64,000 bases of DNA. Origin: Gammaproteobacteria bacterium (lineage in GTDB: Bacteria > Pseudomonadota > Gammaproteobacteria > Burkholderiales > Rhodocyclaceae). The DNA is taken from NCBI GenBank assembly GCA_018828385.1, contig JAHJVE010000005.1:124001-188000 (forward strand). Direction: 5' to 3'. Numbering within the stretch: the stretch's first letter is position 1; the number at the start of each line of letters is the position of its first letter. A program made the position numbers and the translations under genes. The notes beneath the pieces were generated by a model that did no database searches, was not told where the DNA came from, and saw only the letters and a program-made list of their open reading frames with translations. This document shows, piece by piece, positions 45,656 to 55,340 of the stretch.

Positions 45656-45680
45656 GATGACCAGGAAAACCCTGGTCATC
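45656..45680. repeat. Perfect 10-bp-arm hairpin beside the IS
   Basis: GATGACCAGG and CCTGGTCATC surround AAAAC, a few bases from the right IS end. No T run follows on either strand. It may be a remnant of the sequence that flanked the lost regulator gene. Confidence 0.5.
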
Positions 45681-45759
45681 AGCAACTCGCCTTTCCATAC
45701 GTTACCCCCCCCCGCAGACTTGCTGCTTAAACATATTTTGTTCTGTTACCATTCATCCC

Positions 45760-46104
45760 ATGCGTCGCTGGCTATCTATTTTCCTGTTGATTGTTTTGCC
45801 GCTCCAGATTTCCTGGGCGGTGGCAGCGACCTATTGCCAGCACGAAACGGGATCGACGAAGCACTTTGGTCATCACGACCATAAGCATCAAGCCGAGGAT
45901 GGCGAGAAGCTTGCGAAAGGCTCGGTCTCTGATGTGGACAATGATTGCGCAGTCTGCCATGCAGGCTGTGTTGCAGCATTGACCTCGTTCAGCAGTTTGC
46001 TGCCCAAGGTTGGGGCTGTTGCTGATCATTTTCGGACAGTCCAGCTTTGGGCTTCCCCACCAGACGAACAGCCTGAGCGTCCTAACTGGTCCATCTCCGC
46101 CTAA
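45760..46104 (+). CDS. czcI: CzcI-like periplasmic metal-resistance regulatory protein
   Basis: A 114-residue exported protein. Its signal peptide (WLSIFLLIVLPLQISWAVAA) is followed by a His/Cys-rich segment (YCQHETGSTKHFGHHDHKH) and CAVCHAGC, which match CzcI. In Cupriavidus CzcI heads the czcICBA operon and modulates its expression. Its place directly before czcC agrees. Confidence 0.85.
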   Translation: MRRWLSIFLLIVLPLQISWAVAATYCQHETGSTKHFGHHDHKHQAEDGEKLAKGSVSDVDNDCAVCHAGCVAALTSFSSLLPKVGAVADHFRTVQLWASPPDEQPERPNWSISA

Positions 46105-46227
46105 TCGGCGGGGCTTGGGCATTTCCCAAATCTAATTGCTGCGGCCTAAGCCGCGTGCTGTGCCACTCTGTCAGTCAGATGGCGCCCCGCCGATTCCCCA
46201 ACGTGTATTTCATCACTGGAGAATCGG

Positions 46228-47550
46228 ATGTACCCAAGAAATTTTGCTGTCACGTTGCTACTCCGAACCTTGTTCGGACTCTCAGTGCTTGCCAGCACAA
46301 ACCTATCGGCGCAGATGCAGGACGCGCTGTCTGTTGCGACGTTTGCACCTGCGCTCGCCAAGGAACCATCTGGTTCCTTGACCTTATCGGCGGCCATTGA
46401 TCTCGCGCTAACGTTCAACCCGGAATTATCAGCAGCCGCGAACGAATTGCGTGCGGTCGAAGGGGCTGTGATCCAGGCGGGGGTTCTGCCTAATCCGGAA
46501 ATTTCGACTTCCGTTGAAGATACGCAGAATAAGGCCACGCGGACCACAACTATCCAGCTGAGCCAACGGATCGAGCTTGGTGGCAAGCGCTCGGCTCGAA
46601 TTGCATCTGCCGAGCGGCGCCGTGATGTAGCAGCAGCCGATCTGGCAGCCAAACGCCTTGACATACGCGCAACCGTGATCGGGGCCTTCTTCGATGTTCT
46701 GGTTGCTCAGGAGCGTATTCAACAGGCCGAGGACTTGCTCGGCCTGGCCCAACGCGCTACCCAGGCGGCTTCACGACGTGTGACTGCCGGCAAAATCTCG
46801 CCGGTTGAGGAAACAAAAGCCCGTGTCGCGGAAGCCTCGGCACGAGTGGAGTTGAATCAGGCACAACGCGAACTGGTGTCGGCCCGCAAGCGTTTGGCCG
46901 CAAGTTGGGGAAGTTCGACACCACGGTTCGAACAGGCCGAAGGGCGTACCGATTTGTTGCCGCCGATCCGCTCCACCGAAGAAATTACCCGCCGCTTGAA
47001 TGCATCTCCGGCACTTCTTAGAGCACGCCATGAAGTCGATCGTGTTTCTGCTCTCGCGGACTTGGAGCGCTCTCGCCGAATTCCCGACGTTACCGTCAGC
47101 CTGGGATCCAAAAAGGTTGAAGAGCTTGGGCGCAACCAAACCATTGTGGGTGTCTCAATTCCCTTCCCAATCTTCGACCGTAATCAGGGCAATGTGCTTG
47201 AGGCGCAGCGTCGAGCCGACAAGGCACGGGACGAGTTCAGTGTTACCGAGGTTCGTTTGGGTACGGAGGTAACACAAAACGAGGAACGTCTAAAAGCCCT
47301 GGTTGTTGAAGCACAAGCCTTGCAAAGCGAAATCATGCCGGGCGCCCGTAGCGCCTATGAGGCCGCCAGCAAAGGATTTGAGCTGGGGAAATTCAGTTTT
47401 CTGGAAGTATTGGATGCCCAACGCACCTTCTTTCAGGCGAGAGCCCAATACCTGAGAAGTTTGTCCGATGCTCATCGGACCGCTGCCGAACTGGAGCGCT
47501 TCCTGGGCTCCATCGATTCAATGCCATCTGTCGTACCCAGCCGTCCGTAG
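46228..47550 (+). CDS. czcC: TolC-family outer-membrane channel CzcC
   Basis: A 440-residue outer-membrane factor of the CzcCBA metal efflux pump. It has a signal peptide and then repeated long helices with TolC-family motifs (LTLSAAIDLALTFNPELSAA, LPNPEISTSVEDTQ, ASRRVTAGKISPVEETKARV, GKFSFLEVLDAQRTFFQA). The pump exports Co2+, Zn2+ or Cd2+ from the periplasm or cytoplasm across both membranes. It lies 10 bases from czcB. Confidence 0.92.
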   Translation: MYPRNFAVTLLLRTLFGLSVLASTNLSAQMQDALSVATFAPALAKEPSGSLTLSAAIDLALTFNPELSAAANELRAVEGAVIQAGVLPNPEISTSVEDTQNKATRTTTIQLSQRIELGGKRSARIASAERRRDVAAADLAAKRLDIRATVIGAFFDVLVAQERIQQAEDLLGLAQRATQAASRRVTAGKISPVEETKARVAEASARVELNQAQRELVSARKRLAASWGSSTPRFEQAEGRTDLLPPIRSTEEITRRLNASPALLRARHEVDRVSALADLERSRRIPDVTVSLGSKKVEELGRNQTIVGVSIPFPIFDRNQGNVLEAQRRADKARDEFSVTEVRLGTEVTQNEERLKALVVEAQALQSEIMPGARSAYEAASKGFELGKFSFLEVLDAQRTFFQARAQYLRSLSDAHRTAAELERFLGSIDSMPSVVPSRP

Positions 47551-47559
47551 GAGCACGTC

Positions 47560-49164
47560 GTGAAAATGAATTTCAACAAGAACACCTTTAACCTCACCAA
47601 AAAGCAAGGGATCGCCATTGCCGTGATCTTGGCGACCGGAGTTGTCGCGGGCACCTGGATACTGGGTGGCAATACCTCCCAGCCCGCTGGAGAACAGCCT
47701 GAACACGCCAGCCACGCCGAAGCCAAGGGCCATGCCGATGCCGAGCATCATGGCAGTAAAGCGGTCGATGGACACGACCATGCCAAAGAACACGGAGATA
47801 CAGAGCACCATGAGGCTGAACCAAAGTCGGGGCCGCATGGTGGCAAATTATTTTCCGAGGATGGTTTTGGTCTGGAATTGCTGTTGTCCGAAGATGGTGG
47901 CGAGCCTGGCTTCCGTGTCTGGTTGTTCCAGCAAGGAAAGCCACTTGCACCAACTGTGGCAAAAGTTTCGGTAGCACTGACGCGACCGGGCGGGGAGAAG
48001 CAGGAAGTCCTCTTTTCAGCCGAGAAAGACTACCTGAAAAGTACCAGCCAAATTGCAGAGCCGCATGTGTTCGAAGCCTCCATATCGGTGCTAATGGGAA
48101 ATACCCCATTCCTGTTCATCGATACCCGGGAAGAAGGAAAAATCGAGCTAACGGACGAGCAAATTAAAGCTGCTGCCATCGGTATCCAGAAGGCCACTCC
48201 CGCCAAAATCAAAACAGCGGCTCAGCTTCCCGGCGAAATCCGGTTTAACGAGGACCGTACCGCGCATGTTGTACCCCGTCTTGCCGGAGTCGTCGAGAGT
48301 GTTCCTGCCAATCTGGGGCAAACAGTCAAGCGCGGTCAGGTTCTGGCTGTGATCGCCAGCACTGGCCTTTCGGAGCAACGCAGTGAACTTCTAGCAGCGC
48401 AGAAGCGTTTTTCGCTCGCCAAATCGACCTATGAGCGTGAGAAGAAGCTCTGGGAAGAAAAGATCTCTGCCGAGCAAGACTACCTGCAAGCCCAACAAAC
48501 TTTAAGGGAAGCCGAAATCGCCGTTGCTAACAGCCAGCAAAAGTTGATTGCGCTGGGTGCCAGTGCCACGGTTTCGGGCAGCCTCAATCGTTATGAAATC
48601 CGCGCACCTTTCGACGGCATGGTCGTGGAAAAACACATCGCACTTGGCGAGGCAGTCAAGGAAGATGCCAGTATTTTCACAATTTCCGACTTGTCTTCCG
48701 TATGGGCGGAGATTGTCGTTCCTGCCAAAGATCTGAACGTCATCCGGGTTGGTGAAAAGGTTGTTGTTAAGGCAACTGCCTTCGACTCGAAAGCCGAAGG
48801 CAGCATCTCCTACGTGGGTGCATTGCTCGGACAGGATACGCGCACGGCCAAGGCGCGGGTCACTTTGGCCAACCCGAAGATGGCTTGGCGTCCTGGATTG
48901 TTCGTGAATATCGAAGTCGTTTCCAGTGAAGCCGAAGTTCCAGTCAGCGTTCAAACCGACGCCATTCAGACGATTGGTGACAAGAGCGTCGTTTTCATCA
49001 AGGTGCCTGACGGCTTCGTTGCACAACCGGTGACCTTGGGCCGTTCGGATGGCAAATTCATCGAAGTGGTTAGTGGAATGAAAGCAGGAACCCCTTATGC
49101 AGCGTCAGGCAGCTTCGTCCTGAAGTCGGAACTCGGCAAGGGTAGCGCCGAGCACAGCCACTGA
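47560..49164 (+). CDS. czcB: RND efflux periplasmic adaptor CzcB
   Basis: A 534-residue membrane-fusion protein. It has an N-terminal anchor (GIAIAVILATGVVAGTWILG) and a strongly His-rich linker (about 45-85, HADAEHHGSKAVDGHDH), followed by an HGG-type metal-binding domain (GPHGGKLFSEDGFGLELL). Lipoyl/coiled-coil hairpin (RSELLAAQKRFSLAKSTYER) and beta-barrel domains come next. GTG 47560 is preferred because AGGAG lies 6 bases upstream; an ATG two codons later is the alternative. The His cluster probably collects metal ions for the pump. Confidence 0.93.
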   Translation: MKMNFNKNTFNLTKKQGIAIAVILATGVVAGTWILGGNTSQPAGEQPEHASHAEAKGHADAEHHGSKAVDGHDHAKEHGDTEHHEAEPKSGPHGGKLFSEDGFGLELLLSEDGGEPGFRVWLFQQGKPLAPTVAKVSVALTRPGGEKQEVLFSAEKDYLKSTSQIAEPHVFEASISVLMGNTPFLFIDTREEGKIELTDEQIKAAAIGIQKATPAKIKTAAQLPGEIRFNEDRTAHVVPRLAGVVESVPANLGQTVKRGQVLAVIASTGLSEQRSELLAAQKRFSLAKSTYEREKKLWEEKISAEQDYLQAQQTLREAEIAVANSQQKLIALGASATVSGSLNRYEIRAPFDGMVVEKHIALGEAVKEDASIFTISDLSSVWAEIVVPAKDLNVIRVGEKVVVKATAFDSKAEGSISYVGALLGQDTRTAKARVTLANPKMAWRPGLFVNIEVVSSEAEVPVSVQTDAIQTIGDKSVVFIKVPDGFVAQPVTLGRSDGKFIEVVSGMKAGTPYAASGSFVLKSELGKGSAEHSH

Positions 49165-49180
49165 GGCGAGGGAGAACAAC

Positions 49181-52100
49181 ATGTTTGAACGCATCATCCG
49201 CCTCGCCATCGAACACCGCTGGCTGGTTCTATTGGCCGTCTTCGGCATGGCTGGCTTGGGAATCTATAACTACCAGCGCCTGCCGATTGACGCCGTACCC
49301 GATATCACGAATGTTCAAGTGCAGATCAATACGGCAGCGCCGGGCTATTCGCCGCTCGAAGTCGAGCAGCGAGTGACCTTTCCGGTCGAGACCGTCATGG
49401 CCGGCCTGCCTCACCTGGAGCAGACTCGCTCCCTGTCGCGTTACGGGTTGTCGCAGGTTTCTGTGATTTTCAAGGATGGAACGGACATCTATTTTGCCCG
49501 CCAACTAGTCAATCAGAGGATTCAGGAAGCCAAGGAAAAACTCCCTGCCGGAATAGCGCCGGCAATGGGGCCCATCTCTACTGGCCTGGGTGAAATATAT
49601 CTCTGGACGGTAGAAGCAGAGGACGGCGCCAAAAAGCCGGATGGCACTCCCTATACACCGACTGATTTGCGCGAAATACAAGATTGGATCATCAAGCCGC
49701 AACTGCGCAACGTGACAGGCGTGACTGAAATCAACTCGATTGGTGGCTTTGCCAAAGAGTATCAGGTAGCACCCAGCCCGGAAAAGCTGGCTTCCTACGG
49801 CCTGACACTTCAGGACGTGGTAATCGCCATCGACCGCAACAACAGCAACGTCGGCGCCGGTTATATCGAGAAGCGCGGCGAACAGTATCTGATTCGTGCT
49901 CCTGGCCAAGTGCGTAGCATCGAGGATATTCGTAACGTCATCCTGGGCAATGTCCAGGGCGTGCCGATCCGTATCCGCGACGTGGCCGATGTTGGCATCG
50001 GTCGTGAGCTACGTACAGGTGCCGCCACTGACAACGGGCGTGAAGTCGTTCTGGGTACCGTGTTCATGTTGATTGGCGAGAACAGTCGCACCGTCTCACG
50101 GGCGGTCGACCAGAAAATGGTCGAAATCAACCGCAATCTGCCGGAAGGCATCAAGGCAGTGACAGTCTATGACCGTACCGTCCTGGTGGACAAAGCGATC
50201 AATACCGTCAAGAAGAACCTTCTGGAAGGGGCGATCCTAGTCATCGTCATTCTATTCCTGTTCCTCGGCAACATGCGGGCAGCTGTAATCACCGCCATGG
50301 TGATCCCGCTCTCCATGCTGTTTACCTTTTCGGGGATGGTGACCTACCAGATTAGTGCCAACCTAATGAGCCTCGGCGCTCTTGACTTCGGGATCATCAT
50401 CGATGGTGCAGTCGTCATTGTAGAGAACTGTGTTCGCCGTTTGGCCCATGCCCAGGCACATCACGGGCGACCGTTGACCCGGACCGAGCGCTTCCACGAA
50501 GTCTTTACCGCTTCGAAAGAGGCTCGCCGAGCGCTGCTATTCGGTCAGCTCATCATCATGATCGTCTATCTGCCGATCTTCGCGCTCACCGGCGTCGAAG
50601 GAAAAATGTTCCACCCCATGGCCTTTACCGTGGTCACCGCGCTCGTAGGTGCCATGATCCTCTCCGTCACCTTTATTCCCGCAGGCGTTGCACTGTTCAT
50701 TGGGGAAAAGGTGGATGAAAAGGAAAACTTCCTGATGCGGGCAGCCAAGCGCTGGTATGAGCCAGTTCTGGCTGGCGTCATGGCGAACAAACCGGTGGTG
50801 CTGGTCTTCACGGCGGTCATGGTTCTTCTCTCAGGATTGGTCGCTACGCGCATGGGGAGCGAATTCGTACCGAGCCTGAACGAAGGCGACTTCGCGATTC
50901 AGGCACTGCGTATTCCTGGAACCAGCCTTTCGCAGTCAGTGGCTATGCAGCAACAGTTGGAAAAGCGGCTCAAGGCGGAGTATCCGGAAATCGACAGGAT
51001 TTTCGCGAGAACCGGGACGGCCGAAATCGCCTCAGATCCGATGCCACCCAATATTTCGGATGGCTACATCATGTTGAAACCTGAAGCGGAATGGCCGGAA
51101 CCACGGAAATCTCGGGACGAACTGCTGGCCGCTATCCAAAAGACCGTTGGAAAACTGCCGGGGAACACCTATGAGTTTTCCCAACCGATCCAATTGCGTT
51201 TCAATGAGTTGATCTCCGGTGTACGCAGCGATGTTGCCATCAAAATATTCGGTGATGACATGGATGTTATGAACGATACGGCCAGCAAGATTTCCGCTGT
51301 ATTGGAGAAAATCCCAGGCGCTTCCGAGGTCAAGATCGAGCAGACGACGGGCTTGCCTATGCTGACCGTGAATATTGACCGGGAGAAAACGGCGCGCTAC
51401 GGACTCAATATTGGTGATGTCCAGGATGCGATCTCGACAGCGATTGGTGGTCGAGAGGCTGGAACCATGTTTGAAGGTGACCGACGCTTCGATATTGTCG
51501 TACGTTTGCCGGATAGCCTGCGTTCGGATCTCGAATCGCTAAAGCGTTTGCCGATTGCTTTGCCGAAGGGGGCTTCTGCTGCCAACGGAGGGGATGTACG
51601 CACGACCTACATCCCATTGGGGGAAGTCGCCAGTCTTGAGCTCGCACCGGGTCCGAACCAAGTTAGCCGGGAAAACGGCAAGCGTCGCGTTGTTGTTAGT
51701 GCCAATGTTCGGGGACGAGATATCGGCTCCTTTGTTGGGGAGGCTCAGAGCCGTCTAGCCGAGGTCAAGATTCCGAGCGGCTACTGGACGGCCTGGGGTG
51801 GAACTTTTGAACAACTGGAGTCTGCCTCGAAACGTCTCAAAATTGTGGTGCCCGTGGCCTTGCTGTTGGTATTCACGCTGCTGTTCGCGATGTTCGGGAA
51901 CGTGAAAGATGGGCTGCTGGTGTTTACCGGCATTCCGTTTGCGCTGACAGGCGGCATTGTCGCACTCTGGCTAAGGGACATTCCGCTCTCGATCTCGGCG
52001 GGCATCGGTTTTATCGCCTTGTCCGGTGTGGCGGTACTGAACGGCTTGGTGATGATTTCCTTCATCCGTAATTTACGTGAAGAGGGGCGCTCTTTGGATG

Positions 52101-52366
52101 ATGCCATTCACGAAGGGGCGCTGACTCGATTGCGTCCTGTGCTGATGACGGCATTGGTTGCCTCGCTTGGTTTTGTCCCCATGGCGATTGCAACAGGTAC
52201 CGGTGCGGAAGTCCAACGCCCGCTGGCCACCGTGGTGATTGGTGGAATCCTGTCGTCGACAGCGCTGACGCTTCTCGTGTTGCCGCTTCTATATCGCCTT
52301 GCTCACGGCAAAGATGCCGACGAAGAGGACTTCACGAAATCGATAGACGAGTCATCTGAGGCCTAG
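49181..52366 (+). CDS. czcA: Heavy-metal RND transporter CzcA
   Basis: A 1061-residue inner-membrane proton/metal antiporter (family 1040-1065). The N terminus LPIDAVPDITNVQVQINT and the fourth-helix motif ALDFGIIIDGAVVIVENC, with its acidic residues, are the HME-RND signature for divalent metals. Twelve membrane segments and two large periplasmic loops are present. It is translated 16 bases after czcB with GGGAGAA upstream. Confidence 0.96.
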   Translation: MFERIIRLAIEHRWLVLLAVFGMAGLGIYNYQRLPIDAVPDITNVQVQINTAAPGYSPLEVEQRVTFPVETVMAGLPHLEQTRSLSRYGLSQVSVIFKDGTDIYFARQLVNQRIQEAKEKLPAGIAPAMGPISTGLGEIYLWTVEAEDGAKKPDGTPYTPTDLREIQDWIIKPQLRNVTGVTEINSIGGFAKEYQVAPSPEKLASYGLTLQDVVIAIDRNNSNVGAGYIEKRGEQYLIRAPGQVRSIEDIRNVILGNVQGVPIRIRDVADVGIGRELRTGAATDNGREVVLGTVFMLIGENSRTVSRAVDQKMVEINRNLPEGIKAVTVYDRTVLVDKAINTVKKNLLEGAILVIVILFLFLGNMRAAVITAMVIPLSMLFTFSGMVTYQISANLMSLGALDFGIIIDGAVVIVENCVRRLAHAQAHHGRPLTRTERFHEVFTASKEARRALLFGQLIIMIVYLPIFALTGVEGKMFHPMAFTVVTALVGAMILSVTFIPAGVALFIGEKVDEKENFLMRAAKRWYEPVLAGVMANKPVVLVFTAVMVLLSGLVATRMGSEFVPSLNEGDFAIQALRIPGTSLSQSVAMQQQLEKRLKAEYPEIDRIFARTGTAEIASDPMPPNISDGYIMLKPEAEWPEPRKSRDELLAAIQKTVGKLPGNTYEFSQPIQLRFNELISGVRSDVAIKIFGDDMDVMNDTASKISAVLEKIPGASEVKIEQTTGLPMLTVNIDREKTARYGLNIGDVQDAISTAIGGREAGTMFEGDRRFDIVVRLPDSLRSDLESLKRLPIALPKGASAANGGDVRTTYIPLGEVASLELAPGPNQVSRENGKRRVVVSANVRGRDIGSFVGEAQSRLAEVKIPSGYWTAWGGTFEQLESASKRLKIVVPVALLLVFTLLFAMFGNVKDGLLVFTGIPFALTGGIVALWLRDIPLSISAGIGFIALSGVAVLNGLVMISFIRNLREEGRSLDDAIHEGALTRLRPVLMTALVASLGFVPMAIATGTGAEVQRPLATVVIGGILSSTALTLLVLPLLYRLAHGKDADEEDFTKSIDESSEA

Positions 52367-52453
52367 CGTTTACCGTTCGTGACCGGGGGCTTCGTGCCAG
52401 ATTCGGCATAAACCGTCGGTCACCCATTCTTCCACTCAACTACGGAGGCTGTT

Positions 52454-52759
52454 ATGGGATTTTTTGAAAAACTCTTGCGAGGAGTCGCCGGTTCGCATGG
52501 CGGAGATCATCATGGCCGCGAACGGAATAGCGGACATCATGGCTGGGGGAATAGTTACCCCTCAAATTCAGCGCCGCCAACCAATAGCGCTGCTGGTGGC
52601 CCCTCATGCCCGAAGTGCGGCTTCGCGACCAACCCTGGGGGACGCTACTGCGCCCAATGCGGCACAGCCTTGGTGCCCGGCAATTGTGCGGACTGCAATG
52701 CGAACCTCGCCCCGGGCACTAAGTTTTGCCCGAATTGCGGCAAGGCGCAGCAGTCCTGA
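52454..52759 (+). CDS. Double zinc-ribbon protein
   Basis: A 101-residue protein. The N-terminal half is His/Gly/Ser-rich (HGGDHHGRERNSGHHG); the C-terminal half has two zinc ribbons, CPKCGFATNPGGRYCAQCG and CADCNANLAPGTKFCPNCG. It lies between czcA and czcD with GGAGG upstream. A metal-sensing or metal-storage role is plausible from the cysteines and location, but no specific function is known. Confidence 0.8.
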   Translation: MGFFEKLLRGVAGSHGGDHHGRERNSGHHGWGNSYPSNSAPPTNSAAGGPSCPKCGFATNPGGRYCAQCGTALVPGNCADCNANLAPGTKFCPNCGKAQQS

Positions 52760-52777
52760 GCTTGGTGCCGTCTCCTC

Positions 52778-52996
52778 ATGTTTAAGCATTTGATCCACAG
52801 CCACCTTGAATTCCAGCTTCTCATGCTCGGCCTGGGGATGATGCTGACTTTTCTGGTGCTTTACGGATGGTTTTGCTGGCGGGAAGAGCGGCGCCAAAAG
52901 ACACCAAAGTATTCAAAAAACCTTCAGTTCCGTCTCCAGGCGATGAAACAAAAATTGAAGCGCTGCCACCACAACGATAAAGGGCGGGTCCCATGA
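52778..52996 (+). CDS. Small single-span membrane protein (72 aa)
   Basis: One hydrophobic helix (LLMLGLGMMLTFLVLYGWFC) is followed by a very basic tail (WREERRQKTPKYSKNLQF, KQKLKRCHH). The frame ends in an ATGA overlap with czcD, which supports translation, although no good ribosome site precedes its ATG. It could be a czc accessory protein; no homologue is recognised. Confidence 0.55.
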   Translation: MFKHLIHSHLEFQLLMLGLGMMLTFLVLYGWFCWREERRQKTPKYSKNLQFRLQAMKQKLKRCHHNDKGRVP

Positions 52997-53937
52997 GTAC
53001 AAGCCACACACACGGCATCCCGAGCACTGAGAATGAGCGCGCCCTGCGCTTTGCCCTGGCGCTGACCGGCTGTTTTCTAATTGCCGAAGTTATTGGCGGC
53101 GTATTGACTGGCAGTTTGGCCCTCATCTCGGATGCCGCTCACATGCTGACCGATACTGCCGCGCTCGCTATCGCATTGGCGGCCATTCGTGTTGCCCGTC
53201 GCCCGGCCGATCGTCGCCGAACCTATGGCTATCACCGCTTTGAGATTCTGGCGGCAGCCTTCAATGCCATGCTGCTGTTTGCCGTGGCGCTCTACATCCT
53301 GGTTGAGGCATACCGGCGATTCACCTCTCCGCCCGAAATCCATTCGGTTGGGATGCTCGTCGTCGCCAGTATTGGCCTCATCGTCAATCTGATCAGCATC
53401 CGCCTGCTGAGCGGGGGACAGTCAAATAGCCTCAACGTAAAGGGAGCCTATCTCGAAGTGTGGAGTGACCTTCTGGGGTCGGTCGGCGTGATCGTGGGCG
53501 CGGTGGTGATTCAGCTAACCGGCTGGTCCTGGGTAGATCCACTTGTGGCTGTAGCCATTGGCCTCTGGGTTTTGCCACGCACCTGGATCCTACTGAAGGA
53601 CAGTCTGAACATCCTGCTCGAAGGTGTGCCCGAGGGCATCGATTTAGGAGAGGTGGAGCAGGCCATGCTGGCTGTGCCAGGCGTACTCGGCATCCATGAC
53701 CTGCATCTCTGGGCGCTGACGACCGGCAAGACCAGCCTGACCGCGCATGTGGTTTACGACCAGACCTACTCCCCCGAGAAAACTTTGATGCCCGCCTTGC
53801 AGACGGTGTTAGCTAACCGCTTCAAGGTGGTCCACACGACGCTGCAGTGCGAAACAAAACCCTGTGCGCACCAACCGGAAGGTTGCACCTACGTCGGCAG
53901 CACATCCGAGCACGACGATAACCCAAATTTTCATTAA
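52993..53937 (+). CDS. czcD: Cation diffusion facilitator CzcD
   Basis: A 314-residue inner-membrane Zn2+/Cd2+/Co2+ exporter. CDF hallmarks are LISDAAHMLTDTAALAIAL (HxxxD metal site), YGYHRFEILAAAFNAMLL, and SVGVIVGAVVIQLTGWSWVDPLV with the second acidic site. A C-terminal cytoplasmic domain (IDLGEVEQAMLAVPGV, HDLHLWALTTGK) follows. It probably lowers the cytoplasmic metal level and so tunes czc expression. Confidence 0.95.
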   Translation: MSTSHTHGIPSTENERALRFALALTGCFLIAEVIGGVLTGSLALISDAAHMLTDTAALAIALAAIRVARRPADRRRTYGYHRFEILAAAFNAMLLFAVALYILVEAYRRFTSPPEIHSVGMLVVASIGLIVNLISIRLLSGGQSNSLNVKGAYLEVWSDLLGSVGVIVGAVVIQLTGWSWVDPLVAVAIGLWVLPRTWILLKDSLNILLEGVPEGIDLGEVEQAMLAVPGVLGIHDLHLWALTTGKTSLTAHVVYDQTYSPEKTLMPALQTVLANRFKVVHTTLQCETKPCAHQPEGCTYVGSTSEHDDNPNFH

Positions 53938-53965
53938 CCGATTTATCAACTGACATGGAGCTCCC

Positions 53966-54379
53966 ATGAAACCTTCCACGGTACTCTTTGCTTGCTTCGT
54001 CAATCTGGCATCCGCTGCGGACGACCATAAGGGCCATGCCCATACCGAGAAACCGGGCCAGTCCCACGCCCATGACGCAAAGCCACAGCATGGTGGCGTC
54101 GTATCGGTCATCAAGGACATCAGCTACGAGTTGGTGGCGAAGGCTGACTCCCTCACGCTCTACGTGACCGATCACGACCAGCCTGTCGATACCCGGAATG
54201 CGTCAGCTACCATAACGCTGCTGTCTGCATCAGACAAGACCGAAGCCAAATTGCTGCCAGCAGGAAGTAACCAGTTGCGTGCCCAAGGAGCCTTCAAGAT
54301 CCAAGCCGGCACAAAGGCTGTCGCCATAGTCAAACTCGGCGACAAGCCTGGCCAGAGTGTACGTTTCGTCTTGAATTAG
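53966..54379 (+). CDS. His-rich periplasmic protein with CzcB-like HGG domain
   Basis: A 137-residue exported protein. It has a signal-like N terminus (TVLFACFVNLASAA), a His-rich stretch (DDHKGHAHTEKPGQSHAHD), then QHGGVVSVIKDISYELVAKA and a beta-rich domain. The His-rich-plus-HGG arrangement repeats the N-terminal part of CzcB (47560-49164), suggesting a stand-alone metal-delivery version of that domain. It is the last gene of the metal island. Confidence 0.75.
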   Translation: MKPSTVLFACFVNLASAADDHKGHAHTEKPGQSHAHDAKPQHGGVVSVIKDISYELVAKADSLTLYVTDHDQPVDTRNASATITLLSASDKTEAKLLPAGSNQLRAQGAFKIQAGTKAVAIVKLGDKPGQSVRFVLN

Positions 54380-54515
54380 GCGAGATGCTCACCTTACCGT
54401 CCATTTGTTCACTGACAGCCCAGGCAAAGGGGCAGCGCAATGCGTGGGCGGTACCCCTTAGGAAATCGGACACAGCCAATAGCTCCCACGGCCGCATTTC
54501 ATCCAACGAGTTTCT

Positions 54516-55145
54516 ATGTCTGAGATTTCAGCTTTGTTCCCGGTAAGGCCGGGGGGATTTATTGGAAATGCAGCGCCTCGCATCTCCGACGCAGGTGAAA
54601 CTCAAAGCTCGGCAACATTTTCAAGCATCCTTGAAAACGCCGTCGCACGTTCGGCGGCTGCCAATGTTGCCTTAAGCGACAATCTCGACCCCGCCGGGAA
54701 ATTGACTCTTGGCACAACCCATTCATCTCACTTACCAGCGAACGAGAACGGCTTAGGCAAGAAAAACGAGGATTTCCAACAAAAAATGCTCGGAATAAGG
54801 GCCTATAGGCAGCAAATTCTTGCGTCTAATATCGCCAACGCTGACACCCCTGGCTACAAAGCGATGGATATTGATATTGCTGAGGCCGCTGGTGGCGAGC
54901 AATCTCCTCCTCTTCAATTGAACGCCTCCTCGCCGGGACATTCGAAGGGCAATTCTTCTTGGCAGTCGCCACCCGTAAGCCTGAAATATCACGTTCCTTC
55001 TCAGGCTGCGGCTGACGGAAATACCGTTGAAATGGATGTTGAGCGCCAGAAATTCGCAGAGAACTCATTGATGTATCAATTCTCCCTTGACCGGGTTGGT
55101 GGTGAGTTCAAGCACATGAAAGAGCTATTTCAATCACTGAAATAA
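54516..55145 (+). CDS. Orphan FlgB-like rod protein with N-terminal extension
   Basis: Residues about 91-209 are recognisably FlgB, the proximal-rod protein: IRAYRQQILASNIANADTPGYKAMDIDIAEA and, at the end, GNTVEMDVERQKFAENSLMYQ. About 90 extra N-terminal residues (FSSILENAVARSAAANVALSD) are not part of normal FlgB. The usual partner flgC is absent and no other flagellar gene is near. An internal ATG at 54787 would give a normal-sized FlgB. No ribosome site is evident at 54516. It may be a duplicate carried on a mobile segment or a relic. Confidence 0.8.
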   Translation: MSEISALFPVRPGGFIGNAAPRISDAGETQSSATFSSILENAVARSAAANVALSDNLDPAGKLTLGTTHSSHLPANENGLGKKNEDFQQKMLGIRAYRQQILASNIANADTPGYKAMDIDIAEAAGGEQSPPLQLNASSPGHSKGNSSWQSPPVSLKYHVPSQAAADGNTVEMDVERQKFAENSLMYQFSLDRVGGEFKHMKELFQSLK

Positions 55146-55340
55146 CAGGGGGGCTTTTGTGTGTCGGTCTCGTTTCATTTTTCAACCCCGGGGCATTACC
55201 TAACGGAACGACGAACCCCTGAGTCACGTTTTTGAAAGCCTTTGGGCAGAAATTGTCAGGAAGAAAATCTTCCATTTCGTACCATCCTTACATGGTTGTT
55301 CCGCTCCGGCGCTTACTGTCCCCTGTCTTACCCCTCAGCA

